Shown here piece by piece: positions 1 through 9,343 of a stretch of 64,000 nucleotides of DNA. Every line of letters starts with the position of its first letter. Position 1 is the first letter of the stretch. Below the pieces are notes generated by a model. It did not search any database. It was not told where the DNA came from and worked only from the letters and a program-made list of their open reading frames with translations. The stretch lies in assembly GCF_030518155.1 (NCBI RefSeq), contig NZ_JAULRU010000577.1:1-64000 (forward strand), read 5' to 3'. The position numbers and the translations under genes are program-made. The DNA is from Gilvimarinus gilvus (GTDB taxonomy: Bacteria; Pseudomonadota; Gammaproteobacteria; Pseudomonadales; Cellvibrionaceae).

Positions 1-96
1 CACTTTTTAATAAAAGTTTTTGCCGCCGGTCAAAGCCATCAAACCGCCTTAACCGAGACAACTCAAAGCCGCTCTGGCTCCTTGTTGGGGAGGCGC

Positions 97-124
97 ATTA
101 TACGCATCCACTGGCGCTTGTAAA
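97..124 (-). promoter_or_regulatory. leftward sigma-70 promoter, probably for an rRNA operon
   Basis: Read on the minus strand this is TTTACA, a 16-base spacer, then TATAAT followed by a GCGC discriminator, the arrangement of stringently controlled rRNA/tRNA promoters. No gene starts between it and the window edge. In Pseudomonas an rRNA operon flanks tyrS, so a 16S gene just outside the window is the likely target. The rRNA itself is not visible. Confidence 0.6.
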
Positions 125-207
125 CACTTAATTTCAAGTCAATTTTCAAGCCCGAAAAACGATCAATATCACCACCGTTTTCCGCTCCGCCCTAAGGACA
201 GGCGCGC

Positions 208-235
208 ATTATACGCAGCTACTGTTAGCGCACAA
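208..235 (-). promoter_or_regulatory. second leftward promoter, tandem to the one at 97-124
   Basis: On the minus strand: TTGTGC, 16 bases, TATAAT, then GCGCGCC. It shares the 13-base core GCGTATAATGCGC with the promoter at 97-124, about 111 bases downstream. Tandem P1/P2 promoters with GC-rich discriminators are typical of rRNA operons. Confidence 0.55.
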
Positions 236-307
236 GTGTTTTAGGAGGTAATTATTAAATTTAGTAGACACCGTATAAATTGCAAACGATATGCTCACAA
301 TAGACAC

Positions 308-333
308 AAAAAAGGCCGCTGACGCCGCCTTTG
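308..333 (-). terminator. intrinsic terminator of tyrS
   Basis: On the minus strand an AAAGGC...GCCTTT hairpin with a short inner GC stem and GTCA loop runs into a T tract, about 20 bases after the tyrS stop codon. Confidence 0.6.
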
Positions 334-353
334 GTTCACCCTGCAAGCAAAGT

Positions 354-1661
354 TCAGACAACTTCAAACAAGTGGTATTTCTTTTTACCTAGCTTCACCA
401 CATAAAAGCGATCAAAACGCGCTGAAGCCTGGGGGAAACAAGCCGGTGCATCGAGATTTTGCTCGAAGCTTATCGCGCCCCCGTTAATTACTACTGCCTC
501 GCGCCCCAGGGCATCCTTAACCTGCTTGCCCGAAGCTGCCATGCCGGCATCCACCAGCCACTGTGTCAACGGTTTCTCACTCAACTCTGAACGCTGCAGA
601 GTTGAGCTTGGCAAACCGTCAAGCTTCAACTGCTCCAAATCTGACTCACTGAGCTGATCAAGACTGCCGGAAAATAGGGCCCCGGTAATACGCTCCGCCG
701 CCTGCAGCCCCTCAGCACCATGAATAAGCTCTGTGACTTCACGCGCGAGTATGCTCTGCGCTTGCGGGCGACCTTCAGCGGCACGGTCCTGCGCTTCAAT
801 GTCTGCGATCCGCGCCAAAGGCAGAAAGGTGAAGTAACGCAAAAACTTATACACATCCGCATCTGCAGTGCCCAGCCAGAATTGATAAAAAGCATAGGGC
901 GAGGTCTTGGCAGGATCCAACCAAACGGTACCCGACTCAGTTTTGCCAAATTTAGTACCGTCCGACTTGGTCACCAACGGCAAGGTCAGGCCGTAGGTCT
1001 CACCACTGTACATGCGACGCGCCAAATCGATTCCACCCGTGATATTCCCCCACTGGTCGGAGCCGCCGATCTGCAGTGTGCAATTATAACGCTTGTACAG
1101 CTCTGCAAAGTCGTACGACTGCAGCAACATATAGGTGAACTCGGTAAAGGATATTCCCGCACCTTCGCGGTCGATCCGCTGCTTAACCGACTCTTTGTTA
1201 ATCATATTATTGACTGAAAAGTGCTTGCCCACATCACGCAGGAACGTCAGCACATCCATACTGCCAACCCAGTCGAGATTATTGACCACCTCGGCTCTGT
1301 TCTCACCACAATCAAAATCAATAAAGCGGCTCACCTGATCTTTCAGTTTTTGGGTCCAGCCCGCCACTATATCCGGGGTATTGAGCTTGCGCTCCGCCGC
1401 CTTAAAACTTGGATCCCCTACCAAACCCGTCGCCCCACCGACCAGAGCAACCGGCTTGTGCCCAGCCTGCTGGAAGCGCTTCAGTGCGAGCAGGGGCACA
1501 AGGTGACCTATATGCAAACTGTCGGCCGTAGGGTCAAAACCGCTGTACAGTGTACGACTTGCGCTGCTCAGGTATTCCGCCAGTACATCTCCACCCGTGG
1601 TTTGGGCGATCAGACCGCGCGCCTGTAAATCTTCAAACAGCGATGCATCGATAGTCGTCAT
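354..1661 (-). CDS. tyrS: tyrosyl-tRNA synthetase
   Basis: Class I aminoacyl-tRNA synthetase that charges tRNA-Tyr in the cytoplasm. The 435-residue length fits the bacterial TyrS family (about 420). The HIGH motif is at residues 50-53 in the context [14 protein letters not shown]; the second signature is KFGKT near residue 235, the usual TyrS variant of KMSKS. The C-terminal part (about 360-435, with [18 protein letters not shown]) is the S4-like RNA-binding domain. The start ATG is preceded by AAGG at suitable spacing. It is divergent from the M23 peptidase gene and has its own terminator. Confidence 0.97.
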   Translation of the reverse strand: MTTIDASLFEDLQARGLIAQTTGGDVLAEYLSSASRTLYSGFDPTADSLHIGHLVPLLALKRFQQAGHKPVALVGGATGLVGDPSFKAAERKLNTPDIVAGWTQKLKDQVSRFIDFDCGENRAEVVNNLDWVGSMDVLTFLRDVGKHFSVNNMINKESVKQRIDREGAGISFTEFTYMLLQSYDFAELYKRYNCTLQIGGSDQWGNITGGIDLARRMYSGETYGLTLPLVTKSDGTKFGKTESGTVWLDPAKTSPYAFYQFWLGTADADVYKFLRYFTFLPLARIADIEAQDRAAEGRPQAQSILAREVTELIHGAEGLQAAERITGALFSGSLDQLSESDLEQLKLDGLPSSTLQRSELSEKPLTQWLVDAGMAASGKQVKDALGREAVVINGGAISFEQNLDAPACFPQASARFDRFYVVKLGKKKYHLFEVV

Positions 1662-1917
1662 GGTTTTGCCTTAAAGGTAATCATTCATCATTAACGCCGC
1701 ACCTTGCGAGGCGGCCGGACTAGGCGGGCAAAGATACCTTATATAGATGCAAAAACAAGCCCCTCGCGACGCAAAATCGAGCGCCAGGCCTTGCAACTTC
1801 TGGCCCCTGAAATGGACTAAGCTGTGCCGAGCTCAATCGACATGTAAAATAAAGCGCCCCGAAAGCTCAAAAAACAACCAGAAATTATCGATATTAAACT
1901 GCATTTCTGATATAACT

Positions 1918-3387
1918 ATGCGCAACACTTACCTCGGAAAAAGGCTTAAGAGACACGTGCAAGCCCCTGATAAACATCAAGTAAAGACTTCGGAAGTTAC
2001 CAATAGCAGTTTTCCGAAGGGCCACATCCTAGCCGCTGGTGCGCTTGCTCTGGGGCTAATTGCGTGGGCTGCGTCCTCTCCATCCAAGCAAAGTCATCCC
2101 GATACCGTTGCAATTAACTTAACCCCTGCTCCCTCGGTTGAGCGAGCCGATATCCTACCTAAGAGCGAGCTGAACCCAGCCCCCTTAAACACCGAAGCTA
2201 ACGTACTGGATATCGCCTTGGCGGAGAAGCCTTCGGCAAAACCAGTTGAACCTGCCATGCCGACGTTGGAACAACGCAGCTTTACGGTGCGCTCAGGAGA
2301 CAGCCTGTCGACCATTTTTAAGCGCGCCGGGCTAAGCGATCGCGACGTCTACGAGCTGACACATTCGTGCCCGGAAGCCAAATCACTCACGCGCATAATG
2401 CCCGGCCATAAAATCGTGTTCTACCTTGACGAAGCGGGCGCACTGCAGAAACTCAGCCATATTACCGACCGCCTAAACTCCACTCACTTCGAGAAAAGCG
2501 AAGCGAGCTACGTTAGCATTAAAGAGATTAAACAGCCGGAAGTTCGCACCGCCTATAAAGAAGCGACCATTAGCAGCTCGCTGTATATGGCAGCGGTAGG
2601 CGTAAGCATGCCAGAAAGCCTGATCATGGAAATGGCCAACGTGTTTGGTTGGGACATCGACTTTGCACTGGATTTACGCAAAGGCGATCATTTCAGCGTA
2701 CTTTACGAAGAAAAGTTTCTGGATGGCGAGAAAATCGGTCACGGCGCCATTCTCGCCGCCGAGTTCACCAACCAAGGCGACAAATTCAAAGCCGTCCGCT
2801 ACACCCACGCCAATGGCGAAGCTCACTACTACACACCCAACGGCGAAAGTATGCGCAAAGCGTTTCTGCTGGCACCGGTAGACTTTCGTCGCATCAGTGG
2901 CAACTTTAATCCCAAACGCCTGCACCCTATTTTCAAAACGGTACGCCCTCACCGCGGCACTGATTACGCCGCCAACCGGGGCACCCCAGTCTGGGCCTCA
3001 GGCGACGGTAGAGTAACTGCCGCGGGCTACAGCAAGGCAAACGGTAACTACGTGTTTATCCAGCACGGCAATAACGTCGTCACCAAGTACCTGCACCTAC
3101 ACAAGCGCTTCGTGAAAAAAGGCCAACGCGTAAAGCAAAAGCAATCGATTGGTACCGTAGGCTCTACCGGATACGCGACCGGCCCGCACCTACACTATGA
3201 ATTCTTGCTCGATGGGGTCCACCGCAACCCACGCACCATTGTGCAGAAGCTGCCAAAGGCTAAATCTATAAACGATGGTGAAATGCAGGATTTCCTTAGC
3301 CAGACGCAACCTCTAATGGCTTCGCTGGAACAACGCTTCAACGCCTCTCGCCTCGCGATGGGCACGACCGACCGCAACATAAACTGA
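1918..3387 (+). CDS. mepM: M23 family murein endopeptidase with LysM-like domain (MepM type)
   Basis: Membrane-anchored, periplasm-facing zinc endopeptidase predicted to cleave peptidoglycan cross-links. From the chosen ATG the protein is 489 residues with one N-terminal membrane segment (GHILAAGALALGLIAWAAS, about 34-53), a LysM/OapA-like segment (FTVRSGDSLSTIFKRAGL), and a C-terminal M23 domain. The zinc ligands are visible: HRGTD (H and D) and HLHYEF (the HxH motif). The reading frame stays open upstream to an ATG at 1747, but those 57 residues look like non-coding sequence and would put the hydrophobic segment unusually far in; I therefore prefer 1918, although neither start has a strong ribosome-binding site. 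anmK follows after 2 bases, which suggests a cell-wall turnover operon. Confidence 0.9.
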   Translation: MRNTYLGKRLKRHVQAPDKHQVKTSEVTNSSFPKGHILAAGALALGLIAWAASSPSKQSHPDTVAINLTPAPSVERADILPKSELNPAPLNTEANVLDIALAEKPSAKPVEPAMPTLEQRSFTVRSGDSLSTIFKRAGLSDRDVYELTHSCPEAKSLTRIMPGHKIVFYLDEAGALQKLSHITDRLNSTHFEKSEASYVSIKEIKQPEVRTAYKEATISSSLYMAAVGVSMPESLIMEMANVFGWDIDFALDLRKGDHFSVLYEEKFLDGEKIGHGAILAAEFTNQGDKFKAVRYTHANGEAHYYTPNGESMRKAFLLAPVDFRRISGNFNPKRLHPIFKTVRPHRGTDYAANRGTPVWASGDGRVTAAGYSKANGNYVFIQHGNNVVTKYLHLHKRFVKKGQRVKQKQSIGTVGSTGYATGPHLHYEFLLDGVHRNPRTIVQKLPKAKSINDGEMQDFLSQTQPLMASLEQRFNASRLAMGTTDRNIN

Positions 3388-3389
3388 AT

Positions 3390-4514
3390 ATGCCGCTTTA
3401 TATCGGTCTAATATCAGGGACCAGTGCTGACGGAATAGACGCCGCACTGGTTTCTATAGAATCAGGCCAAACTCAACTTCTTGCCCATTTCGCCCATGAC
3501 TTCAGCTCGTCTATGCGCGAGCGTATTCACGCTCTGTGCGCCCCAGGTGATAACGAAATCGACCGAGCTGGCGCCCTAGATCGGGCGCTGGGCATCGAGT
3601 TTGCCGAAGCAACCCTCGCCCTGCTTGAAACGGCAGCGGTCAAACCTGAGCAAATCAGTGCTATCGGCAGTCATGGCCAAACTATTCGCCACCGACCACC
3701 TGGGCACAGCGACACCCCCTTCACCTGGCAAATTGGTGACCCCAATATCATTGCGCAACGCACCGGCATTTGTACCGTTGCCGATCTTCGCCGGCGCGAT
3801 ATGGCGGCAGGCGGTCAGGGCGCACCTCTGGTCCCGGCCTTTCACCAGTCGGTTTTTACACACCCTCAGGTCAATCGTGCGATTATCAATATTGGCGGTA
3901 TAGGCAATATAAGCTGGCTGCAACCCGGCCAGCCCGCTCTCGGTTTTGACACAGGCCCAGGCAACACATTGATGGACGCCTGGATACTGAAGCACCAGGG
4001 GAAAAAATACGACGCCAACGGTAATTGGGCACGCGAGGGCGAGCCTGACAGCGAGTTGCTGGCCACCCTGCTGGAGCACCCTTATCTGGCGCGACCCATA
4101 CCTAAAAGCACTGGTCGCGAGGACTTTCACCTAGCTTGGCTGGAATCTCATCACCCACGGGTCAGTCAGTTAGAGCCACAGCATATTCAGGCCACCTTAT
4201 TGGAATACACGGCGCAAACCCTGGCCAATCACCTGCACAGCTGCCCCAATGCCGCGTTAGGTGGAGAAGCCTATGTCTGTGGCGGCGGGGCTCATAACTC
4301 GACACTGATGAGCAGGTTACAGGCGCTGATGTCGGGCTTTAGAGTTGAAACCACGGACAGGCTAGGAATAGCACCAGACTGGGTCGAAGCGAGTGCCTTT
4401 GCGTGGCTGGCACACCGCACCCTGCAAGGTCTACCGGGAAACTTAGCGAGCGTTACAGGTGCCTGCGAAGAGGTCGTATTAGGAGCAATTTACCCGGGAA
4501 GACCCAGGGCCTAA
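3390..4514 (+). CDS. anmK: anhydro-N-acetylmuramic acid kinase
   Basis: Phosphorylates and hydrolyses 1,6-anhydro-MurNAc released during cell-wall recycling, giving MurNAc-6-phosphate. 374 residues, close to E. coli AnmK (369). The N-terminal GLISGTSADGIDAALV motif is the hallmark of the family; further nucleotide-binding motifs are INIGGIGN and GFDTGPGNTLMDAW, with VCGGGAHN near the C-terminus. It begins 2 bases after the M23 peptidase stop codon, and the functions match: an endopeptidase plus a muropeptide-recycling enzyme. It converges with erpA with only one base between the stop codons. Confidence 0.96.
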   Translation: MPLYIGLISGTSADGIDAALVSIESGQTQLLAHFAHDFSSSMRERIHALCAPGDNEIDRAGALDRALGIEFAEATLALLETAAVKPEQISAIGSHGQTIRHRPPGHSDTPFTWQIGDPNIIAQRTGICTVADLRRRDMAAGGQGAPLVPAFHQSVFTHPQVNRAIINIGGIGNISWLQPGQPALGFDTGPGNTLMDAWILKHQGKKYDANGNWAREGEPDSELLATLLEHPYLARPIPKSTGREDFHLAWLESHHPRVSQLEPQHIQATLLEYTAQTLANHLHSCPNAALGGEAYVCGGGAHNSTLMSRLQALMSGFRVETTDRLGIAPDWVEASAFAWLAHRTLQGLPGNLASVTGACEEVVLGAIYPGRPRA

Positions 4515-4515
4515 A

Positions 4516-4869
4516 TTAAACAGAGAAAGACGCGCCGCACCCACACGTAGTAGCAGCATTGGGGTTGGTGACGACAAACTTAGCCCCCTGCAAACCCTCG
4601 GTATAATCGACACTAGCACCTACCAGATAGGGGTAGCTCAAGGCATCAACAACCACTTTGATACCGTCTTTTTCCACCACGGTATCGTCTTCGGCTGTGA
4701 CGTCATCAAAGGTAAACCCGTACTGAAAGCCTGAACAGCCTCCGCCGGTGACATAAACACGCAGCTTCAACTCGTCATTGCCTTCCTCTTCAACCAGGCC
4801 TTTTACCTTGGCCACCGCTGGGGCGCTGACGTAAATCGGCTCTGGGGTAAAAACTTCAGGGGTAGACAT
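4516..4869 (-). CDS. erpA: iron-sulfur cluster insertion protein, A-type carrier
   Basis: Delivers Fe-S clusters to apo-proteins, in E. coli notably IspG/IspH of isoprenoid synthesis. 117 residues with the three invariant cysteines of A-type carriers: C45 in [10 protein letters not shown], and C109 and C111 in the C-terminal CGCGASF. The [12 protein letters not shown] segment is typical of ErpA. The position between anmK and argC matches the gene order I recall in Pseudomonas. Confidence 0.95.
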   Translation of the reverse strand: MSTPEVFTPEPIYVSAPAVAKVKGLVEEEGNDELKLRVYVTGGGCSGFQYGFTFDDVTAEDDTVVEKDGIKVVVDALSYPYLVGASVDYTEGLQGAKFVVTNPNAATTCGCGASFSV

Positions 4870-4928
4870 AGATAAACTCCGGTACTGGCTAACAGGTTAT
4901 TATCCCAATACCAGAGTAAAACAGTCAA

Positions 4929-5333
4929 CTATTTCGCATCGACATTGGACTTTTCACTGCCAAAGTTCTTGTCGGGCTTGGCTGCGGGCTGAGTCGACTC
5001 GCCGTAGACCAGAGAGCCATTGACCTGAGCACCTTTAACCATCTCGATCAATTGGTAGTGCACATTGCCTTCAACCACCGCCTTGCCAGCCAATTCAACG
5101 TGCTTACTTGAGTAAACATTGCCGATCACCTTACCGTTGATAACGACCATTGGCACACGAATTTCGCCCTCGACAACACCCTTGTCGGCGACCACCAACT
5201 TAGCATCAGCGCCGCCTTCGACAATGATGTTACCTTTTACTTTACCTTCTACTTGTAGATCACCCGTAAAATGGACATCGCCGATGATACTGGTCCCTTT
5301 GGAAATTAAGGTGTGACTATTACTGAATGCCAT
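4929..5333 (-). CDS. bactofilin (polymer-forming cytoskeletal protein)
   Basis: About 134 residues consisting mostly of the repetitive right-handed beta-helix of bactofilins: recurring short segments such as GDVHFTGDLQVEGKVKGNIIVEGGADAKLVVADKGVVEGEI. Bactofilins form non-nucleotide-dependent filaments that organise cell shape or local peptidoglycan synthesis. The frame opens with TTG at 5342; I chose the ATG at 5333 because of better spacing to the GGGGGC stretch upstream. The last 20 residues are polar and probably disordered. Proximity to the membrane-anchored coiled-coil gene at 5358 suggests cotranscription. Confidence 0.88.
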   Translation of the reverse strand: MAFSNSHTLISKGTSIIGDVHFTGDLQVEGKVKGNIIVEGGADAKLVVADKGVVEGEIRVPMVVINGKVIGNVYSSKHVELAGKAVVEGNVHYQLIEMVKGAQVNGSLVYGESTQPAAKPDKNFGSEKSNVDAK

Positions 5334-5357
5334 TGTGCTCAAGCCCCCGCACTTATT

Positions 5358-6098
5358 TTATCTATCTTCAACGAGCCAACTGTAGCTCTTGGATACCTTG
5401 CCACCATCACGACCTGCGGCCTGTGCTGATAGCTCAAGTTTTTGTGCCTCAAAACCCTCGGGCAGAGTTAGCTCACCCTCAACATTTTGAAAGTATTTAA
5501 ACCGTAATTTGATGTCTTCGCTATCGATGTCATCCGACAACTGATATAAAGGTACTCGAGTCACGCCACCATTGCTACGACCGATAACATCGACATTCAA
5601 GGTTCCGTTCAGCACCTGATGGTTGGTCGCCAACTGTTGCATCACCACCTTGAAGGAAAAACGCCCCGCCTGTGATGTTTCGACAAGATTAACATCGCCA
5701 ATCGTCAGTCCGCTATTGGACTCACTGGGCTCCATTAATCCCCGATAGAATGAGATGTCGGTTTCCAAACTCGCAATTTGCTGGCGCAACTCCATGACCT
5801 CAGTGCGCACTTCTTCTGAGGCATATTGATCCACTTCAGAGGCAAGCGATAAGTTAGCCACTTGCTGGCGAAGCTGTTCAGACTCTGCCTGTGAATCTTG
5901 CAACTCCACTCGCAATCGCTCTAGTTGCTGCAAAGCGTTGCTTTGCGTACCAGTACCCTGCCAGTAGCCGGCAAAATAAGCGCCCGCTATACACACAACC
6001 ACAACAAGCAGTAACATCAGGACGATCAAAAAACGCCGGGCAGGACGATGGGGAACGACCTTTAGTGAATACTGCGTACTGCCTTTTACTGCACTCAT
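5358..6098 (-). CDS. membrane-anchored coiled-coil protein (DUF6776-like)
   Basis: 246 residues. A short basic cytoplasmic N-terminus is followed by one transmembrane helix (FLIVLMLLLVVVVCIAGAYFAGYW, about 23-46), a coiled coil rich in Leu, Gln and Glu (about 55-110), and a C-terminal beta-rich domain. I recognise the family only as a conserved gammaproteobacterial membrane protein of unknown function, found next to bactofilin genes. The single-helix anchor and large periplasmic part suggest a scaffold, perhaps working with the bactofilin (inference). The ATG has GAGAG just upstream. Confidence 0.75.
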   Translation of the reverse strand: MSAVKGSTQYSLKVVPHRPARRFLIVLMLLLVVVVCIAGAYFAGYWQGTGTQSNALQQLERLRVELQDSQAESEQLRQQVANLSLASEVDQYASEEVRTEVMELRQQIASLETDISFYRGLMEPSESNSGLTIGDVNLVETSQAGRFSFKVVMQQLATNHQVLNGTLNVDVIGRSNGGVTRVPLYQLSDDIDSEDIKLRFKYFQNVEGELTLPEGFEAQKLELSAQAAGRDGGKVSKSYSWLVEDR

Positions 6099-6126
6099 AG
6101 GCTCTCGTAATTACTCTCAAGGTTTA

Positions 6127-7173
6127 TTATGGCAGCAGTGCTACCACGTCGAGTCCGGCGGATTCCTCAAAGCCAAACATGATATTCATGTTCTGAATAG
6201 CTTGGCCAGAAGCCCCTTTGGTGAGGTTATCGATAACCGACAGGATCACGATGGTATCGCGCCCTTGCGGTTGGCACACGGAAATACGGCACATATTCGA
6301 GCCTTTTACCGAGCGCGTTTCCGGTACCTGCCCCTCTGGCAGCACATCGACAAACGGTTCATCCACGTAGCGCTCTTCAAATACGCGCTGTAAATCTGGC
6401 AAAGTATCGGGGTTCAATGCACGCGCATAACTGGTGACATGAATGCCTCTGACCATCGGCAATAGATGTGGTACAAAGGTAACGGCAGCAGGAACCGCTG
6501 CGGCTGGTTGAGCATCATGCAGCGCCTGCTCAATTTCAGGCAAATGACGATGGCCAGACACCCCATAGGCCTTAAAGCTGCCGCTATTTTCAGTCAACAA
6601 CATACCCACTTTGGCCTGACGGCCGGCGCCGGACGCACCGCTGGCGGCGCTAATAATCAATCCGGTCGGGTCCACCAGTTCATTTTCAAGCAACGGCAGC
6701 AAACCGAGCTGCGCTGCCGTCGGGTAACAGCCCGGGCACGCTACCAGCCGGGCACTCTTGATAGCGGCACGATTATTTTCGGGTAAACCGTACACAGCCT
6801 CGCTGATTAACTCGGGGCAGCCATGAGCCTGGTCATACCAGTGAGCCCAGAGCTCGGCATCGCGAATTCGAAAATCCGCTGACAGATCAATCACTCGGGT
6901 GCCAGTCGCCATCAAGGCGGGCATCAGGTTTTGCGCAACACCATGCGGGGTGGCGAAAAAGACCACATCACATTTTCCCAATGCCTCCACATCGGGTTCG
7001 CTAAAGCACAAATCAACATGACCGCGCAAATTGGGATAAAGATCACTGACGGGAATACCCGCTTCAGCACGCGAGGTAATAACGCTTACCTTCGCCTGCG
7101 GATGCTTACACAGTAAGCGCAACAGCTCGACACCGGTATAGCCGGTCCCCCCAACAATCCCCACATTAATCAC
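6127..7173 (-). CDS. argC: N-acetyl-gamma-glutamyl-phosphate reductase
   Basis: Third step of arginine biosynthesis: NADPH-dependent reduction of N-acetylglutamyl-phosphate to the semialdehyde. The N-terminus carries the nucleotide-binding motif [20 protein letters not shown], and the catalytic cysteine lies in [12 protein letters not shown] place the start at a GTG (7173) that gives the usual [10 protein letters not shown]-terminus and is preceded by AGAGG at 8 bases; the frame also has an ATG at 7197 adding eight residues. Length from the GTG is 348 residues, normal for the family. Confidence 0.94.
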   Translation of the reverse strand: MINVGIVGGTGYTGVELLRLLCKHPQAKVSVITSRAEAGIPVSDLYPNLRGHVDLCFSEPDVEALGKCDVVFFATPHGVAQNLMPALMATGTRVIDLSADFRIRDAELWAHWYDQAHGCPELISEAVYGLPENNRAAIKSARLVACPGCYPTAAQLGLLPLLENELVDPTGLIISAASGASGAGRQAKVGMLLTENSGSFKAYGVSGHRHLPEIEQALHDAQPAAAVPAAVTFVPHLLPMVRGIHVTSYARALNPDTLPDLQRVFEERYVDEPFVDVLPEGQVPETRSVKGSNMCRISVCQPQGRDTIVILSVIDNLTKGASGQAIQNMNIMFGFEESAGLDVVALLP

Positions 7174-7323
7174 AATAACAACCTCTTGTATGTTCACGCC
7201 GATACGGCTAGCGTCTATAACGGACGCACTATCATAAGAGCGCAGCGGCTAAATTGCCAGCCGCTGGGCGGCGCCTCAACGCGATGGCATAATAACGAGC
7301 AATGCTCACTTGGGATTGACTCT

Positions 7324-7746
7324 ATGCTTTGGATTAAAGCCCTGCACATTATTGCCGTAATATGCTGGTTTGCCGCGCTGTTTTACTTGCCGCGACTGTT
7401 CGTATACCACGCCATGAGTTCAGACGAGGTTAGCAACGAGCGCTTTAAGATAATGGAGCGCAAGCTCTACCGAGGTATCGCTACGCCCTCAATGATCGCC
7501 ACACTGGTTTTTGGTGCCGGTCTTATGCACCTGCAGTGGGACTATTTAGTGACCGCCAACTGGATATGGGCGAAGCTCGCCATTGTTTTGGCCCTGATCG
7601 GTTATCACCATATGTGTGGTGCCCATATAAAACGCTTTGCAAAAAACGCCAACACACACTCTGATCGGTATTATCGGATATTTAACGAGCTACCGGTGTT
7701 TGCCTTATTTGCCATTGTCATATTGGCGGTCGTAAAGCCCTTCTAA
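7324..7746 (+). CDS. hemJ: protoporphyrinogen oxidase HemJ
   Basis: A 140-residue integral membrane protein with four hydrophobic segments; the sequence LWIKALHIIAVICWFAALFYLPRLFVYH is characteristic of HemJ, including the early conserved histidine. HemJ oxidises protoporphyrinogen IX to protoporphyrin IX in bacteria without HemG/HemY. The frame is open further upstream, but the family starts exactly at MLWIKALHII. The heme gene hemL lies 1.6 kb downstream on the same strand. Confidence 0.92.
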   Translation: MLWIKALHIIAVICWFAALFYLPRLFVYHAMSSDEVSNERFKIMERKLYRGIATPSMIATLVFGAGLMHLQWDYLVTANWIWAKLAIVLALIGYHHMCGAHIKRFAKNANTHSDRYYRIFNELPVFALFAIVILAVVKPF

Positions 7747-7811
7747 GCCAATCGGGTCACTTCCACACTGTGCTAAGCTTTAACTAGAGTTTTAACCAGC
7801 TGGCGACCTCA

Positions 7812-8636
7812 ATGACCGAAATGCCAACCGAAACGCCGGTAGTGCTGTCACTCTCTAGCCACGACCCGTCCGGCAGCACAGGCCTGCAAGCAGATATCGA
7901 GTCCTGTTTTAGTCTCGGGGTGCATTGCTGCGGTGTCGTCACCGCACTGTGCGCTCGCGATACCCGTCAGATCGTCAGCATGACCCCTACCGATACCAGC
8001 CTCATCATTGCGCAAGCGCGGGCCATTCTCGAGGATATGCCGGTATCAGCGATTAAGCTTGGCTACTTTTGCCAAGTTACGCAAATAGAAGCCGCACACA
8101 GTATTTTACGTGATTACCCCGAGCTGCCCGTGCTTCTCGACCCCGTAATGCACCTGTCTATTGCCGGTGACGGGCAGAGCACGGCAGACAGTGAAGGGGA
8201 CTTGTGTCGTGCAATAACGACACTGTTAATGCCGCTGGCAACCATCACCACACCTGATATTGTCGAGGCCAACAGTTTGGCGCGCCAAGCCGATACCGCC
8301 GATGCATGCGGCCAACAAATTCTCAACCATGGCAGTCAAGCCGTCCTCATCACCGGCACCAGCCGCACAAACAAGGATTACATCAATACCCTGTATGTTC
8401 CCGGTCAGCAGGCAAGACGCTATAGCTGGCCGCGCTTAAGCCACTTTAGCCACGGCAGTGGCGCCACTTTATCTGCCAGTATTAGCGCCTATTTAGCCTA
8501 TGGGTTACGCTTGACCGATGCAGTCGAACAGGGTCAAGAGTTTACCTGGCAAAGCCTCAACGCCAGCCGCCGCCTGGGAATGGGGCAGTGCATACCCAAC
8601 CGGCTGTTCTGGGCCGATAAGCACAATAAGAGATAG
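7812..8636 (+). CDS. thiD: hydroxymethylpyrimidine/phosphomethylpyrimidine kinase
   Basis: Ribokinase-fold kinase that phosphorylates HMP and HMP-P for thiamine synthesis. 274 residues with the family N-terminus LSLSSHDPSGSTGLQADIESC, the AIKLGY segment, VLLDPVMH, and the anion-hole region HGSGATLSASISAYLAYG. Many ThiD proteins have Cys where this one has Ala in GSGAT; a mild deviation that need not affect activity. thiE follows after about 50 bases, so the pair probably forms a thiamine operon. I saw no THI-box (TPP) riboswitch in the 65 bases upstream. Confidence 0.9.
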   Translation: MTEMPTETPVVLSLSSHDPSGSTGLQADIESCFSLGVHCCGVVTALCARDTRQIVSMTPTDTSLIIAQARAILEDMPVSAIKLGYFCQVTQIEAAHSILRDYPELPVLLDPVMHLSIAGDGQSTADSEGDLCRAITTLLMPLATITTPDIVEANSLARQADTADACGQQILNHGSQAVLITGTSRTNKDYINTLYVPGQQARRYSWPRLSHFSHGSGATLSASISAYLAYGLRLTDAVEQGQEFTWQSLNASRRLGMGQCIPNRLFWADKHNKR

Positions 8637-8690
8637 TCCGCGTCTTGTTTAAGGTTTCGCTCAGGCTCCCGCACTTGTTAAAATGTCGGA

Positions 8691-9329
8691 ATGCCGACAA
8701 CTTTGCACAACACTAATGCTCTTTACGCGATTACAGACTGTGCAAACCTGCGCGGAGCTGCCCTATATTCACCCGTACAGCAGGCGTTGGCCGGTGGCTG
8801 CCGCTTCGTTCAGTACCGTGACAAAAGTGATGACAAAGTCCGGCGTTACGCCGAAGCCACTCAGTTGCTAAAACTATGTCGCCAGTTCAACGCCAAACTC
8901 ATTATTAACGATGATGTCGCTCTCGCCCGCAGTGTGAAGGCCGATGGCGTCCATTTGGGCCAGAGCGACAGCACCATTCGCGAGGCGCGCCAAGCTCTGG
9001 GAGCGAAGGCTATTATTGGTGCAACCTGCCATAGCGATATGGAGCTCGCCCGATACGCCCTGCAAGACGGCGCCAATTATGTTGCCTTCGGGCGCTTTTT
9101 CCCCTCGGCAACCAAACCCGATGCACCACCCGCTCGGCTCAGTTTACTCACGCAGGTCCGACGTCGCTGGCCCGATTGCTGTATCGTTGCTATCGGCGGC
9201 ATCACCCAAGCCAACGCTGAGCTTGCAATACAACAAGGCGCCAACTATGTAGCTGTATGCCATGACGTCTGTCACCACCCTAACCCCACTGCGTATGCTC
9301 GCGCCTTTGCGCGAACAAGCGCTGCTTAG
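8691..9329 (+). CDS. thiE: thiamine-phosphate synthase
   Basis: Couples HMP-PP and thiazole phosphate to thiamine monophosphate. 212-residue TIM barrel with the family landmarks [27 protein letters not shown] and IVAIGGI. The ATG at 8691 matches the usual family start. It is followed after 14 bases by hemL on the same strand. Confidence 0.94.
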   Translation: MPTTLHNTNALYAITDCANLRGAALYSPVQQALAGGCRFVQYRDKSDDKVRRYAEATQLLKLCRQFNAKLIINDDVALARSVKADGVHLGQSDSTIREARQALGAKAIIGATCHSDMELARYALQDGANYVAFGRFFPSATKPDAPPARLSLLTQVRRRWPDCCIVAIGGITQANAELAIQQGANYVAVCHDVCHHPNPTAYARAFARTSAA

Positions 9330-9343
9330 CTTTTGAGGAAAAT

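Noticed and set aside
1747-1917. 57-codon N-terminal extension of the M23 peptidase
   Set aside because: No ribosome-binding site, atypical residues, and the membrane anchor fits the later ATG at 1918.
7747-7811. TPP riboswitch before thiD
   Set aside because: The gap is only 65 bases and lacks the conserved CUGAGA-type core.
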